From: Clostridium paraputrificum
Lineage (GTDB): Bacteria > Bacillota > Clostridia > Clostridiales > Clostridiaceae
Direction: 5' to 3'
Assembly: GCF_900447045.1 (NCBI RefSeq)
Contig: NZ_UAWH01000005.1
Location: 1 to 64,000 of the forward strand
DNA: 64,000 nt
Position 1 is the first letter of the stretch. Each line of letters starts with the position of its first letter. A model generated the notes under the pieces. The model was not told the origin of the DNA. It saw nothing but the letters and a program-made list of their open reading frames with translations, and made no database searches. Made by a program: the position numbers and the translations under genes. Positions 28,300-38,141 of this stretch are shown piece after piece.

Positions 28300-30264
28300 A
28301 TGATGAATAGCTTTAAAATACATTCGAAATTTAAACCAACCGGTGATCAACCTCAAGCCATAGACACATTAGTAGAATCATTAAAAGAAAATCATAAAGG
28401 GCAGACATTACTGGGGGTAACAGGATCAGGGAAAACTTTTACTATGGCAAATATTATTGAAAGACTTCAAAGACCTACAATAATACTGGCCCATAATAAG
28501 ACTTTGGCGGCTCAACTATGTTCAGAATTTAAAGAATTTTTTCCTGATAATATAGTTGAATATTTTGTATCATATTATGATTACTATCAACCAGAAGCTT
28601 ATGTTCCTCAAACAGATACATTTATAGAGAAAGATGCGTCAATTAATGATGAGATAGACAAGTTAAGGCACTCTGCTACATCTGCTTTATTTGAGAGAAG
28701 GGATGTAATTATAGTTGCCTCAGTGTCCTGTATTTATGGACTTGGTAATCCAGATGAATACAAGAAATTAACTGTAAGTTTAAGAACAGGAATGGAAAAA
28801 GATAGGGATGAAATAGTAAGAAGATTAATAGATATACAGTATGAAAGAAATGATATAGATTTTAAGAGAGGAACATTTAGAGTTAGAGGGGATTCTTTAG
28901 ATATAATTCCGGCTTCTTCTTCTAATAAAGGAATAAGAGTAGAATTTTTTGGTGAAGAAATTGATAGAATACGTGAATTTGATGTGCTTACAGGAAATAT
29001 ACTTGGTGATAGGGAGCATGTTGCTATATTCCCTGCGTCGCACTTTGCTACATCACAGGAAACATTAGAAAAAGCAATTAGTAGAATTGAGGATGAACTT
29101 GAAGAAAGATTAAGGGAGTTGAATGCTCAAGATAAATTATTGGAAGCACAAAGATTAAGACAAAGAACAAATTTTGATATAGAAATGATGAGAGAAATGG
29201 GATATTGCAGTGGAATAGAAAATTATTCAAGAATATTAGACTCAAGGGATCCTGGGACTCCACCTAAAACATTACTAGATTATTTCCCAGATGACTATCT
29301 AATGTTTATTGATGAAAGTCATGTAACCCTACCTCAAGTAAGGGCAATGTATGCTGGAGATAGATCAAGAAAAAATACCTTGGTGGATTATGGCTTTAGG
29401 TTACCTTGTGCATATGATAATAGGCCTCTTCAGTTTCCAGAATTTGAAAAGAAAATAAATCAGGTTGTTTATGTAAGTGCTACACCAAGCCAATATGAGT
29501 TAGATAATTCATCTGTTATAGCAGAACAAATAATTAGACCAACAGGATTGATAGATCCTGAAATAATTATAAGGCCAATAAAAGGTCAGATTGATGATTT
29601 GTATGCTGAAATTAAGAAGACTACAGAAAAAGGATTTAGAACTTTAATAACTACTTTAACTAAGAGGATGGCAGAAGATTTAACTAAGTATCTAACAGAG
29701 TTAGGAATAAAAACAACATACATGCATTCTGATATTGAAACAATAGAAAGAATGAAAATAATAAGGGAACTTAGGTTAGGTGAATATGATGTTTTAGTAG
29801 GTATAAATCTTTTAAGAGAAGGGTTAGATATTCCAGAAGTAGCATTAGTAGCTATCTTGGATGCTGACAAAGAAGGGTTCTTAAGATCTGAAACATCATT
29901 GATACAAACAATAGGAAGGGCAGCTAGAAATTCTGAAAGTAAGGTAATAATGTATGCAGATAATATTACTAGATCTATGGATAGAGCTATAAAGGAAACT
30001 AATAGAAGAAGAGAAATACAAGAACAATATAATGAGGAACATGGAATAACGCCAAAGACAATATTAAAGGAAGTAAGAGATGTAATAGAAGCCACAAAAG
30101 TTGCTGAAGAAGCAGTTGAATATAAAGCTGAAGAAAAAATGAGTAAAAAGGAAAAAGAAAAGCTTATTAAAAAGTATACAGAAGAAATGATGGATGCAGC
30201 TAAGAACTTACAATTTGAAAGAGCTGCTCAATTGAGGGATATGATAGAGCAATTAAAAAAATAA
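28300..30264 (+). CDS. uvrB: Excinuclease ABC subunit B
   Basis: The 654-aa damage-verification helicase of nucleotide excision repair. Visible are Walker A GVTGSGKT (residues 39-46), the beta-hairpin region [21 protein letters not shown], the DEAD-like DESHVTLPQ, motif [11 protein letters not shown], and the C-terminal UVR domain ([18 protein letters not shown]) that recruits UvrC. Length is normal. ATG 28300 or 28303 follows AGGAG. Preceded by element copy C. Confidence 0.97.
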   Translation: MMNSFKIHSKFKPTGDQPQAIDTLVESLKENHKGQTLLGVTGSGKTFTMANIIERLQRPTIILAHNKTLAAQLCSEFKEFFPDNIVEYFVSYYDYYQPEAYVPQTDTFIEKDASINDEIDKLRHSATSALFERRDVIIVASVSCIYGLGNPDEYKKLTVSLRTGMEKDRDEIVRRLIDIQYERNDIDFKRGTFRVRGDSLDIIPASSSNKGIRVEFFGEEIDRIREFDVLTGNILGDREHVAIFPASHFATSQETLEKAISRIEDELEERLRELNAQDKLLEAQRLRQRTNFDIEMMREMGYCSGIENYSRILDSRDPGTPPKTLLDYFPDDYLMFIDESHVTLPQVRAMYAGDRSRKNTLVDYGFRLPCAYDNRPLQFPEFEKKINQVVYVSATPSQYELDNSSVIAEQIIRPTGLIDPEIIIRPIKGQIDDLYAEIKKTTEKGFRTLITTLTKRMAEDLTKYLTELGIKTTYMHSDIETIERMKIIRELRLGEYDVLVGINLLREGLDIPEVALVAILDADKEGFLRSETSLIQTIGRAARNSESKVIMYADNITRSMDRAIKETNRRREIQEQYNEEHGITPKTILKEVRDVIEATKVAEEAVEYKAEEKMSKKEKEKLIKKYTEEMMDAAKNLQFERAAQLRDMIEQLKK

Positions 30265-30290
30265 TAAGGTGGTAAGAGGAGAAGGGGCTT

Positions 30291-31661
30291 TTGAAAAGGA
30301 AAAATGAAGTTATAGTGTTTTCTATTATTGTAGTATTAATAATTTCTATAATTGGGGTATTTACTACAATAGGAATTAGGTTATCAAAAGATAGTAGCAT
30401 ATCTTTACCTGATTTTAATAAAATTTTAAGTTGGTTCTCTAGTGAAGAAGAGGAGGAAGAAGAAGTATATGTAGAGATTGAAGAAGTAGTTTTAAAGTAT
30501 GAGGATGTTAAGTACTATCCATATCAAGCAGAGAATAAAAAATGGGGATATGTAGATGAAAACATGAATGTAGTTATAGAAGCTAAATTTGATAATGCTA
30601 CAATTTTTAGCGAAGGTATAGGATTAGTAGAAAAGGATAATAGATATAGGTACATTTCAAAGGATGGAAATTACATATTTGATAATGCCTATTATTATGC
30701 TAGACCATTTTGTGGTGGTTATGCTATGGCTGAAGAAAATGGTAAAAGTGTTTTAATTGACTATGATGGGGAAAAAATATGTGAAATAGATGAAGATATT
30801 TATGTTAGCAATTTTGTTGATGGCATAGCAACTTATAAGAAAAGAAATAAGTACGGATACATTGATGCTAGAGGCAATATATTAGTTAAAGCTAAATATG
30901 AGTACTGTGAGGATTTTATTAATGGAGTAGCTATTGTTAAAGATAAAGATAATTATTATCTTATTGGGAAGAATGGTAAAAAGCTAGTTAACAGTGGATT
31001 TGACTATATAAGGTCCTATGAAAATAAATATTTCTTGTGTAGTGATGATGAAAATTATTATTTGATTGATAACACAGGTAAAAAGATAAACTTACCTATT
31101 GATGAAAGAGATATTATAAGGTATCAAAAAGATGGAGTAATATTCCGTAGCGGAAATAATAAATGTGGATTTATGGATTATGAGGGAAATATAGTTTTTG
31201 AAGCAGAAGTAGATTTCGTTAATAAGGTTATCAATGGAATAAGTTATGGGGAGATATACAATGGAAGTAAGTATGAAATAGTCTGTATTGATAATAAAGG
31301 AAATATAATAGCTAATTATACTGAGTTAGGATATACCGATGTAAATGAGTGGTACGGAGAAATAAATGTATTAAGTAGCAACGAGCATGAATATTTAGTA
31401 GGTAAGATGGGGAATAAAATTGAAGATTTAAATGAAGTAATAGTTCAGTTTTATGGGGATTTTATAATACTGTCTAAAAGTGATAATACCAATACAAAAG
31501 TATATTCACAAAAGGGAAAGTTATTATTAGAATTAGATGACAGATATTATATTAATAATACAGATTTATATGGTGATGATTATGAAGAAAATATATTATT
31601 ATTGAGAAATGATAAAGATGAGAATGTTACTATAAATATACATGGCAAAATTGCAAAGTAG
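30291..31661 (+). CDS. Membrane-anchored WG-repeat protein
   Basis: The 456-aa protein has one N-terminal span (about 7-30), an acidic linker (SSEEEEEEEVYVEIEE, about 51-66) and a series of WG-type beta repeats, for example KWGYVDENMNVVIEAKFD, KYGYIDARGNILVKAKYEY and KCGFMDYEGNIVFEAEVD. WG repeats form propeller-like extracellular or periplasmic ligand-binding surfaces; the partner is unknown. The only plausible start is TTG 30291, with GAGGAGAAGG just upstream. It sits between uvrB and uvrA, 26 bases after uvrB, but probably has nothing to do with repair. Confidence 0.75.
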   Translation: MKRKNEVIVFSIIVVLIISIIGVFTTIGIRLSKDSSISLPDFNKILSWFSSEEEEEEEVYVEIEEVVLKYEDVKYYPYQAENKKWGYVDENMNVVIEAKFDNATIFSEGIGLVEKDNRYRYISKDGNYIFDNAYYYARPFCGGYAMAEENGKSVLIDYDGEKICEIDEDIYVSNFVDGIATYKKRNKYGYIDARGNILVKAKYEYCEDFINGVAIVKDKDNYYLIGKNGKKLVNSGFDYIRSYENKYFLCSDDENYYLIDNTGKKINLPIDERDIIRYQKDGVIFRSGNNKCGFMDYEGNIVFEAEVDFVNKVINGISYGEIYNGSKYEIVCIDNKGNIIANYTELGYTDVNEWYGEINVLSSNEHEYLVGKMGNKIEDLNEVIVQFYGDFIILSKSDNTNTKVYSQKGKLLLELDDRYYINNTDLYGDDYEENILLLRNDKDENVTINIHGKIAK

Positions 31662-31666
31662 TATTA

Positions 31667-31696
31667 ATGCTATGACAGGTGTCATAGCATTTTTTT
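31667..31696 (+). terminator. Terminator of the WG-repeat gene
   Basis: Perfect stem ATGCTATGAC / GTCATAGCAT with loop 'aggt' and T7. Confidence 0.92.
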
Positions 31697-31758
31697 AATG
31701 TATAGGAAAGTATAAACAGCTTAGAAAAAATGATTTTATTATGTTTTTTTCATATTCT
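31697..31758 (+). repeat. Degenerate half-copy resembling stem 1 of the dispersed element
   Basis: Sequence 'tataggaaagtataaac' right after a terminator resembles the start of element copies A-C (CTAGGAAAATATAAA). The stem-1 partner is weak and no stem 2 is present. Possibly a decayed copy. Confidence 0.35.
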
Positions 31759-31879
31759 TCTCAATAATTGACAAGAATAAATATAAAGTTTAAAATACAA
31801 TAATAGGAACTTACGTTCGCAGATTGGTTAAGTTTAATATGGACAGAATATATATATAAAATGAAGAGGGGACAAGAGT

Positions 31880-34702
31880 ATGATAGATAAAATAGTAATT
31901 AAGGGAGCTAGAGTACATAATCTTAAAAATGTTGATTTAGAAATTCCAAGAGATAAGTTAGTGGTATTTACAGGGCTATCAGGTTCTGGAAAATCATCTT
32001 TAGCTTTTGATACATTGTATGCAGAAGGGCAAAGAAGGTATGTAGAGTCACTATCTGCTTATGCAAGACAATTCTTAGGTCAGATGAATAAGCCTGATGT
32101 TGATTATATAGAAGGATTATCACCAGCTATATCAATAGATCAAAAGACTACAAGTAAGAATCCTAGGTCTACAGTTGGTACAATAACAGAAATATATGAT
32201 TACTTAAGATTATTATATGCAAGAGTTGGAACACCATATTGTCCAAAGTGTGGTAAAGAGATAAGTCAACAATCTGTTGACCAAATTGTTGATAAAGTAA
32301 TGTCTCTTGGGGATAGAACTAAGATTTTAATATTATCTCCACTTATAAGAGGTAGAAAAGGGAATCATGAAAAAGTAATAGAAACAATAAAGAAAAATGG
32401 TTTTGTCAGAGCAAGAATAGACGGAGAGATATACGATTTATCAGAAGATGAAATAAAGTTAGAGAAGAATATAAAGCATAATATAGAAGCAGTAGTAGAT
32501 AGAATAATTATAAAGGATGGAATAGAGGGAAGGCTTACAGATTCTTTAGAAACAGCCTTAAAGCTAGGAGAAGGATTAGCACTTGTAAGTGTTATAGGAG
32601 ATGATGATATATTATTTAGTGAAAAATTTGCTTGTCCTGATTGTGGAATAAGTATAGATGAACTAGCTCCTAGATTATTTTCTTTTAATTCACCATTTGG
32701 TAAATGTGATTATTGTGATGGTCTAGGAACTCTATATGAAATAGATCCAGATTTAGTAATACCAGATAAAAGTCTAAGTCTTATGGAGGGGGCAATTTCA
32801 AGCTGGGGAGCTGGAAGGTTAAAAGATGACTCTTGGACTTATGCAATACTTCAAGCTTTAAGTAAGGAATATGATTTTTCACTTAATACTCCAATAAAGG
32901 ATTTACCTAAGGAAATAGTAGATGTAATTCTTTATGGTACTAAGGGAAAGAAACTTAATGTTACTTATACAAAGGAAGGGGTTACTGCTGAATATAATTA
33001 TTCATATCCAGGAGAAATCAATAATTTAACTAAAAGATATAGTGAAACAAATTCAGATATGATGAAAAATGAAATCGAACAATATATGAGCGATAATCAT
33101 TGTCCAAAGTGTAGTGGAGCAAGGTTGAAAAAAGAGGCCTTATCCGTTAAGGTTGGTGGGAAAAATATTTATGAATTTACAAGTATGCCAATTAGAGAAG
33201 AATTAGAGTTTTTAGATGGAATAGAATTCTCAGAGAAAAATAAAATTATTAGTGAGCAAATATTAAAGGAAATAAGAAGTAGATTAAATTTCCTAATAGA
33301 TGTAGGATTAGATTATTTAAATTTATCAAGAAATTCAGGTACTTTATCAGGAGGAGAATCACAAAGAATCAGGTTAGCAACACAAATAGGATCATCTTTA
33401 ATGGGAGTTCTTTATATTTTAGATGAACCAAGTATAGGTCTTCATCAAAGAGATAATGATAAATTAATAGCTACATTGAAAAACTTAAGGGATGTAGGTA
33501 ATACTGTTATAGTTGTAGAACATGATGAAGATACAATGAGAGAAGCAGATTATATTGTAGATATTGGACCAAGAGCTGGTGAACATGGTGGGGAAATTGT
33601 TGCAGCTGGAACATTTGATGAGATAGTAAATAATGAAAAATCAATTACTGGTCAATATTTGAGTGGGAAGAAAAAAATAGATGTTCCTAAGGTAAGAAGA
33701 AAAGGAAATGGCAATAAGATTACCATTAAAGGAGCAAAAGAAAATAATTTAAAAAATATAAATGTTTCAATACCGTTAGGAACTTTAACAATGATTACAG
33801 GGGTTTCTGGATCAGGGAAGAGTACATTAGTTAATGAAATCTTATATAAAGGATTAAATAAGATTGTAAATAGAAGCAAAAATCCAGTAGGCTCACATAA
33901 AGAAATTACGGGATATGAAAATATTGATAAAATTATTGATATAGACCAAAGCCCTATAGGAAGGACTCCAAGATCAAATCCTGCTACATATACAGGAACT
34001 TTTGATATAATAAGAGAATTGTTTGCTAATACTACTGAAGCAAAAATGAGAGGATATAAGCCAGGTAGATTTTCTTTCAATGTAAAGGGGGGAAGATGTG
34101 AAGCTTGTTCAGGTGATGGAATAATAAAAATAGAAATGCAGTTCTTATCAGATGTATATGTACCTTGTGAAGTATGTAAAGGTAAGAGGTATAATAGAGA
34201 AACTTTAGAAGTAAAATATAAAGGTAAGAATATTGATGATATATTAAATATGACAGTGGAAGAAGGACTAGAGTTTTTTGAAAATTTACCAAGGATAAAG
34301 AATAAGTTACAAACATTATATGACGTAGGACTAGGGTATGTAAGATTGGGTCAACCATCTACCCAATTATCTGGAGGAGAAGCACAAAGAATAAAGTTAG
34401 CATATGAATTATCTAAAAGAAGTACAGGAAAAACATTATATATACTAGATGAGCCTACAACAGGTTTACATATAGATGATGTAAGCCGATTAGTTGAAAT
34501 ATTACAAAGATTGGTAGATGCAGGAAATACAGTTGTAGTTATAGAGCATAATTTAGATATGATTAAGTGTGCAGATTATATTATTGATTTGGGACCAGAG
34601 GGTGGAGATAAGGGAGGTACTTTAATTGTTCAAGGTACTCCAGAAAAGGTTGCTAAATGTGAAGAATCCTATACAGGTAAGTATCTAAAGAGGATGATAT
34701 AA
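31880..34702 (+). CDS. uvrA: Excinuclease ABC subunit A
   Basis: The 940-aa damage-sensing ATPase. Two ABC modules are complete: [20 protein letters not shown] and [19 protein letters not shown] (Walker A), with signatures [12 protein letters not shown] and [12 protein letters not shown] and both ILDEPS/ILDEPT Walker B motifs. The zinc-binding Cys pairs are CPDCG...CDYCDG and CEACSGDG...CEVCKG. Length is typical. Start ATG follows GAGGGGACAAG. Confidence 0.98.
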   Translation: MIDKIVIKGARVHNLKNVDLEIPRDKLVVFTGLSGSGKSSLAFDTLYAEGQRRYVESLSAYARQFLGQMNKPDVDYIEGLSPAISIDQKTTSKNPRSTVGTITEIYDYLRLLYARVGTPYCPKCGKEISQQSVDQIVDKVMSLGDRTKILILSPLIRGRKGNHEKVIETIKKNGFVRARIDGEIYDLSEDEIKLEKNIKHNIEAVVDRIIIKDGIEGRLTDSLETALKLGEGLALVSVIGDDDILFSEKFACPDCGISIDELAPRLFSFNSPFGKCDYCDGLGTLYEIDPDLVIPDKSLSLMEGAISSWGAGRLKDDSWTYAILQALSKEYDFSLNTPIKDLPKEIVDVILYGTKGKKLNVTYTKEGVTAEYNYSYPGEINNLTKRYSETNSDMMKNEIEQYMSDNHCPKCSGARLKKEALSVKVGGKNIYEFTSMPIREELEFLDGIEFSEKNKIISEQILKEIRSRLNFLIDVGLDYLNLSRNSGTLSGGESQRIRLATQIGSSLMGVLYILDEPSIGLHQRDNDKLIATLKNLRDVGNTVIVVEHDEDTMREADYIVDIGPRAGEHGGEIVAAGTFDEIVNNEKSITGQYLSGKKKIDVPKVRRKGNGNKITIKGAKENNLKNINVSIPLGTLTMITGVSGSGKSTLVNEILYKGLNKIVNRSKNPVGSHKEITGYENIDKIIDIDQSPIGRTPRSNPATYTGTFDIIRELFANTTEAKMRGYKPGRFSFNVKGGRCEACSGDGIIKIEMQFLSDVYVPCEVCKGKRYNRETLEVKYKGKNIDDILNMTVEEGLEFFENLPRIKNKLQTLYDVGLGYVRLGQPSTQLSGGEAQRIKLAYELSKRSTGKTLYILDEPTTGLHIDDVSRLVEILQRLVDAGNTVVVIEHNLDMIKCADYIIDLGPEGGDKGGTLIVQGTPEKVAKCEESYTGKYLKRMI

Positions 34703-34798
34703 ATCTTAAATTATTCTTAGTTAAGTATAAATATTATGGTTTTATATAACTTTTGTTGTATAATCTACTTATATATGAAAAGTTTTCGAGGTGAAGTT

Positions 34799-35239
34799 AT
34801 GAATTTTACGAAATTATCTGCCATAGTATTTGGAATCTTTTTTATAATTTTATTATATTCTTTAATATACTCAGCATTAAAGATAATGTATAAAGATGTT
34901 AAAGGTGGCGGAAGAAGAAGACCTTCAGAATCTAGGAAAAATCATGGGTTGGAAGTAATAGAAATTAGTGAAGAAGGAAACTTAAAGAAGGGTTCAGTAA
35001 TTCCAGTTAAAGGTATTATAACTATAGGGAGAAAAGAGGATAACTCTATTATATTGCAAGATTTACATGTATCAGGTAATCATGCAAAGCTAATTGTTAA
35101 GAACAATGTGTTGTTAATTGAAGATTTAAATAGTACAAATGGAACTTTCGTTAATGATAAGAAAATTAATGGAAGGGTCAAATTATTTAGCAAAGATATA
35201 GTTACAATAGGAACAACTAAGCTTAAGGTATTAGGTTAA
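34799..35239 (+). CDS. Membrane-anchored FHA-domain protein
   Basis: A 146-aa protein with an N-terminal span (about 4-28, LSAIVFGIFFIILLYSLIYSALKIM), a basic linker, and a forkhead-associated domain (about 65-145) with phosphothreonine-binding marks ITIGRKEDNSI, HVSGNHAKL and NSTNGTFVN. It precedes an FtsW/RodA and a class B PBP gene, the same trio as FhaB-RodA-PbpA of Actinobacteria. It may couple Ser/Thr-kinase signals to cell-wall synthesis. ATG 34799 has GAGGTG 6 bases upstream. Confidence 0.88.
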   Translation: MNFTKLSAIVFGIFFIILLYSLIYSALKIMYKDVKGGGRRRPSESRKNHGLEVIEISEEGNLKKGSVIPVKGIITIGRKEDNSIILQDLHVSGNHAKLIVKNNVLLIEDLNSTNGTFVNDKKINGRVKLFSKDIVTIGTTKLKVLG

Positions 35240-35262
35240 CTGGAAGAGTTAGAGGTGATTAT

Positions 35263-36486
35263 ATGAAAATGCGAAAGGATGAAAGAAAGTTACTTATACT
35301 TACTTATATTTTATGTATAGGCCTTTTTAGTAATCTAGCTATATTATCTGATCCTATAGATAAAAAAGCACTTATAATTGGTGGAGCATTGTGTTTAGTT
35401 ATAGGATATTCACATTTTGTTATAAGAAGATTTTATCCAGATGGAGATAAATTTTTATTGATTTTTGCAGGAATTTTGTCTGTAATCGGAATAGCCATGT
35501 TATATAGACTAGAAACATCACTGGCTATAAAACAAATAGTTTGGTTTATAGTTGGTATTATTGTGTATATTTTGACAGTTGTAATTGTACCTAATATTAG
35601 GAGCTTTGCAAAATATAAAACTATATACCTAGTAGCAACTCTTATTTTTGCACCTATGGCCTTATTATTGGGAAAAGAATTAAATGGAGCAAAAAACTGG
35701 GTATTCTTAGGGCAATTTGGATTTCAGCCTTCAGAGTTTGGAAAGATATTTTTAGTAATATATCTGGCATCAGTTTTGAAGGATTTTGATAATACGAAAA
35801 AGGGATTTGAACATATTAAGCAGCTTATTCAGCCTGCTATAGTAGTAATGATTTTCTTAGGATGCTTAGTTTTACAGAGAGATTTAGGATCAGCATTAAT
35901 ATTCTTTGGAATATCAGTATCAGTATTGTATATCGCTACATCAAAGAAAAAGTATGCCTTTACATGTCTTGGTCTTTTTGCATTAGGGTCAAGTATAGCA
36001 TATAAGCTGTTCCCACATGTAAGAACAAGAGTTGATATATGGAGAAATCCTTGGGCAGATCCTAATGGATATGGATATTATCAAGTAACTCAAGGATTAT
36101 ATTCAATATCTTCTGGAGGTATGCTTGGTTCTGGCTTAGGACAAGGATATCCAGGATTTGTTCCTGTAAAGGAAAGTGATTATATCTTTGCAGCAATATG
36201 TGAGGAGTTTGGAATAATATTTGGAATAGGAATATTGATAATATTTTTCTTGCTGTTTTATAGAGCGATAAGAATAGCATTTGTAACGGATGATAAATTT
36301 TCCCAATTAGTTGCTGTTGGATTTAGTATAATGATTGCATGTCAAGCTTTAGTAATTGTAGGCGGTATATTTGCAGTTATTCCTTTAACAGGTATAACAT
36401 TACCTTTTGTAAGTTATGGTGGTAGTTCTATGGTAACTATGTTCTTTACCTTAGGTTTATTACAAAAGGTTTCAGAGGAGGGCTAA
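35263..36486 (+). CDS. SEDS peptidoglycan glycosyltransferase (FtsW/RodA/SpoVE family)
   Basis: A 407-aa, roughly ten-span protein that polymerises lipid II. SEDS marks include NGAKNWVFLGQFGFQPSEFGKI, LQRDLGSALIFF, and the late PLTGITLPFVSYGGSSM. The catalytic Asp of the family is expected in the extracellular ESDYIFAAICEEFG region. It forms an operon with an FHA protein upstream (23 bases) and a class B penicillin-binding protein downstream (2 bases). SEDS-bPBP pairs work together; whether this pair serves elongation, division or sporulation is not decided by sequence. Confidence 0.93.
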   Translation: MKMRKDERKLLILTYILCIGLFSNLAILSDPIDKKALIIGGALCLVIGYSHFVIRRFYPDGDKFLLIFAGILSVIGIAMLYRLETSLAIKQIVWFIVGIIVYILTVVIVPNIRSFAKYKTIYLVATLIFAPMALLLGKELNGAKNWVFLGQFGFQPSEFGKIFLVIYLASVLKDFDNTKKGFEHIKQLIQPAIVVMIFLGCLVLQRDLGSALIFFGISVSVLYIATSKKKYAFTCLGLFALGSSIAYKLFPHVRTRVDIWRNPWADPNGYGYYQVTQGLYSISSGGMLGSGLGQGYPGFVPVKESDYIFAAICEEFGIIFGIGILIIFFLLFYRAIRIAFVTDDKFSQLVAVGFSIMIACQALVIVGGIFAVIPLTGITLPFVSYGGSSMVTMFFTLGLLQKVSEEG

Positions 36487-36488
36487 AG

Positions 36489-37961
36489 ATGAATGATTTT
36501 AAAGATAGTGTAAAAAAAGTAATGATAATATTTTTATTCTTCTTTGTAGCTCTAATATCATATATAGCGTATTTTCAAACATTTAAGGCGCCTGATATAG
36601 CAGCTGATGCTGGAAATAAAAGATTATGGGCAAAGAGAAATGAAGTTGTTAGAGGAACTATATACGATAGAGATAAAAATGCACTAACTAAGAGTGAAAG
36701 AACAGGGACTTTAACTCAATCTAGAGAATATGTATACGGAGATTTATATGTACACGCATTAGGTTATGCCAGTCAAAAGTATGATTTATCAGGTTTAGAA
36801 AAAACTTTTGATACAGAGCTAACTACATATAGTAGTGTGCAAGTTGGATTAAGAAATTTCTTTAAGGATTTAAGTTTTGAATCATTAAAAGAAGCATTTA
36901 AAGATAGAAGTAAAGAGGAAAATAAAGTAGGTAATGGAGTTATAACAACATTAGATTATGACGTTCAAAAGGCTGCCTACGATGCGTTAGGAAATAGAAA
37001 AGGGGCTGTAGTTGCTTTAGATCCTAATACTGGAGAAGTACTAGCAATGGTATCAAAACCAACATATAATCCTAACGATTTAGAAACAGTAATGAATAAA
37101 ATTAATGCTGGAGAGGATTTAGGAAGCCCACTTATAAATAGGGCTACTTCAGGTAAATATCCACCTGGATCTACTTTTAAGGTTATAACAACAGCTAGTG
37201 CCCTTGAAAATATTGATGGAATAACAAAAAGAATTTTTGAAGATAAAGGAAAGATAGAGCTTGGTGGTGGTCAATCTTTATCTAACAGTCAAAATAAAGT
37301 TTATGGAAATATTGATTTAAAAAAAGCTTTCCAAGTTTCTAGTAATGTAGTGTTTGGTACTTTAGCACAAGAGTTAGGAAATAAAACTCTAAAACAAACA
37401 GCAGAAGATTTTGGATTTAATAAAGATATTCCTTCTACAGGGTTCTCAATTTCAAAAAGTGAATTCCCTACTCTAGAAAATTATGAAGTAGGTATGATAG
37501 CGCAATCAGGTATAGGTCAAAGTAGTATTGTTTCAACTCCAATACAGATGGCTCTAGTAGCAAGTACTATAGCTAATGATGGGGTAATGATGGAACCTAA
37601 GCTTGTTAATCAAGTAGTAGACTTAAATATGAATGTAGTAAAGAAGTATGGAGATAAAAAGTATGGTCAGGTACTTCCTACTAGTGATGCAAGGACAATA
37701 AAAGACTATATGGTTAATATGGTTAAAAATAACTTTGGAAATAGATCATATTTTAGTGGTATTAATGCAGCAGGTAAAACTGGAACAGCTGATCAAAGAG
37801 ATAGTAATGGTAATTTACAAAAGCCTCATGCTTGGTTTATAGGTTTTGCACCAGCAGATAATCCTAAAATAGCAGTAGCTGTTATAGTTGAAAATGGAGG
37901 ATATGGTTCAGAAGCAGCTGCACCAATTGCAGGGGCAGTAATGAAAGCAGCATTAAAATAG
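36489..37961 (+). CDS. Class B penicillin-binding protein (peptidoglycan transpeptidase)
   Basis: The 490-aa protein has an N-terminal anchor (about 11-29), a short pedestal domain and a transpeptidase domain (about 155-488). Active-site motifs are complete: Ser in PGSTFKV (SxxK), SSN in QVSSNVVF and KTG in AGKTGTAD. It crosslinks glycan strands made by the SEDS partner encoded 2 bases upstream. The compact size is typical of clostridial PbpA-type proteins. It ends the FHA-SEDS-PBP operon. Confidence 0.94.
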   Translation: MNDFKDSVKKVMIIFLFFFVALISYIAYFQTFKAPDIAADAGNKRLWAKRNEVVRGTIYDRDKNALTKSERTGTLTQSREYVYGDLYVHALGYASQKYDLSGLEKTFDTELTTYSSVQVGLRNFFKDLSFESLKEAFKDRSKEENKVGNGVITTLDYDVQKAAYDALGNRKGAVVALDPNTGEVLAMVSKPTYNPNDLETVMNKINAGEDLGSPLINRATSGKYPPGSTFKVITTASALENIDGITKRIFEDKGKIELGGGQSLSNSQNKVYGNIDLKKAFQVSSNVVFGTLAQELGNKTLKQTAEDFGFNKDIPSTGFSISKSEFPTLENYEVGMIAQSGIGQSSIVSTPIQMALVASTIANDGVMMEPKLVNQVVDLNMNVVKKYGDKKYGQVLPTSDARTIKDYMVNMVKNNFGNRSYFSGINAAGKTGTADQRDSNGNLQKPHAWFIGFAPADNPKIAVAVIVENGGYGSEAAAPIAGAVMKAALK

Positions 37962-37971
37962 TAATAATGAG

Positions 37972-38004
37972 GAGAAGATTATAGAATTAATCTTCTTCTT
38001 TTTA
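37972..38004 (+). terminator. Terminator of the FHA-SEDS-PBP operon
   Basis: Stem GAAGATTA / TAATCTTC followed by 'ttctttttattt'. Confidence 0.8.
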
Positions 38005-38009
38005 TTTAT

Positions 38010-38060
38010 ACTAGGAAAATATACAATTTTAATTTTATTATATTTTCATATTAAAAAATT
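38010..38060 (+). repeat. Half-copy of the dispersed element: stem 1 only
   Basis: After the terminator, 'ctaggaaaatata' followed by 'tatattttca' reproduces stem 1 (GAAAATATA paired with TATATTTTC, 9 bp) of element copies A-C. The conserved box and stem 2 are missing. It precedes uvrC. Confidence 0.5.
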
Positions 38061-38141
38061 AATAAGCTATAGATAAAATAAATGTTATAAATAATAATAT
38101 GTAGAACACTAATATAAAAAGAGTTAGAATAAATTTAGGAG

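Noticed and set aside
29586-30095. Long antisense frame (169 codons) opposite uvrB
   Set aside because: It mirrors the codon pattern of uvrB on the other strand and has no start-site signals.
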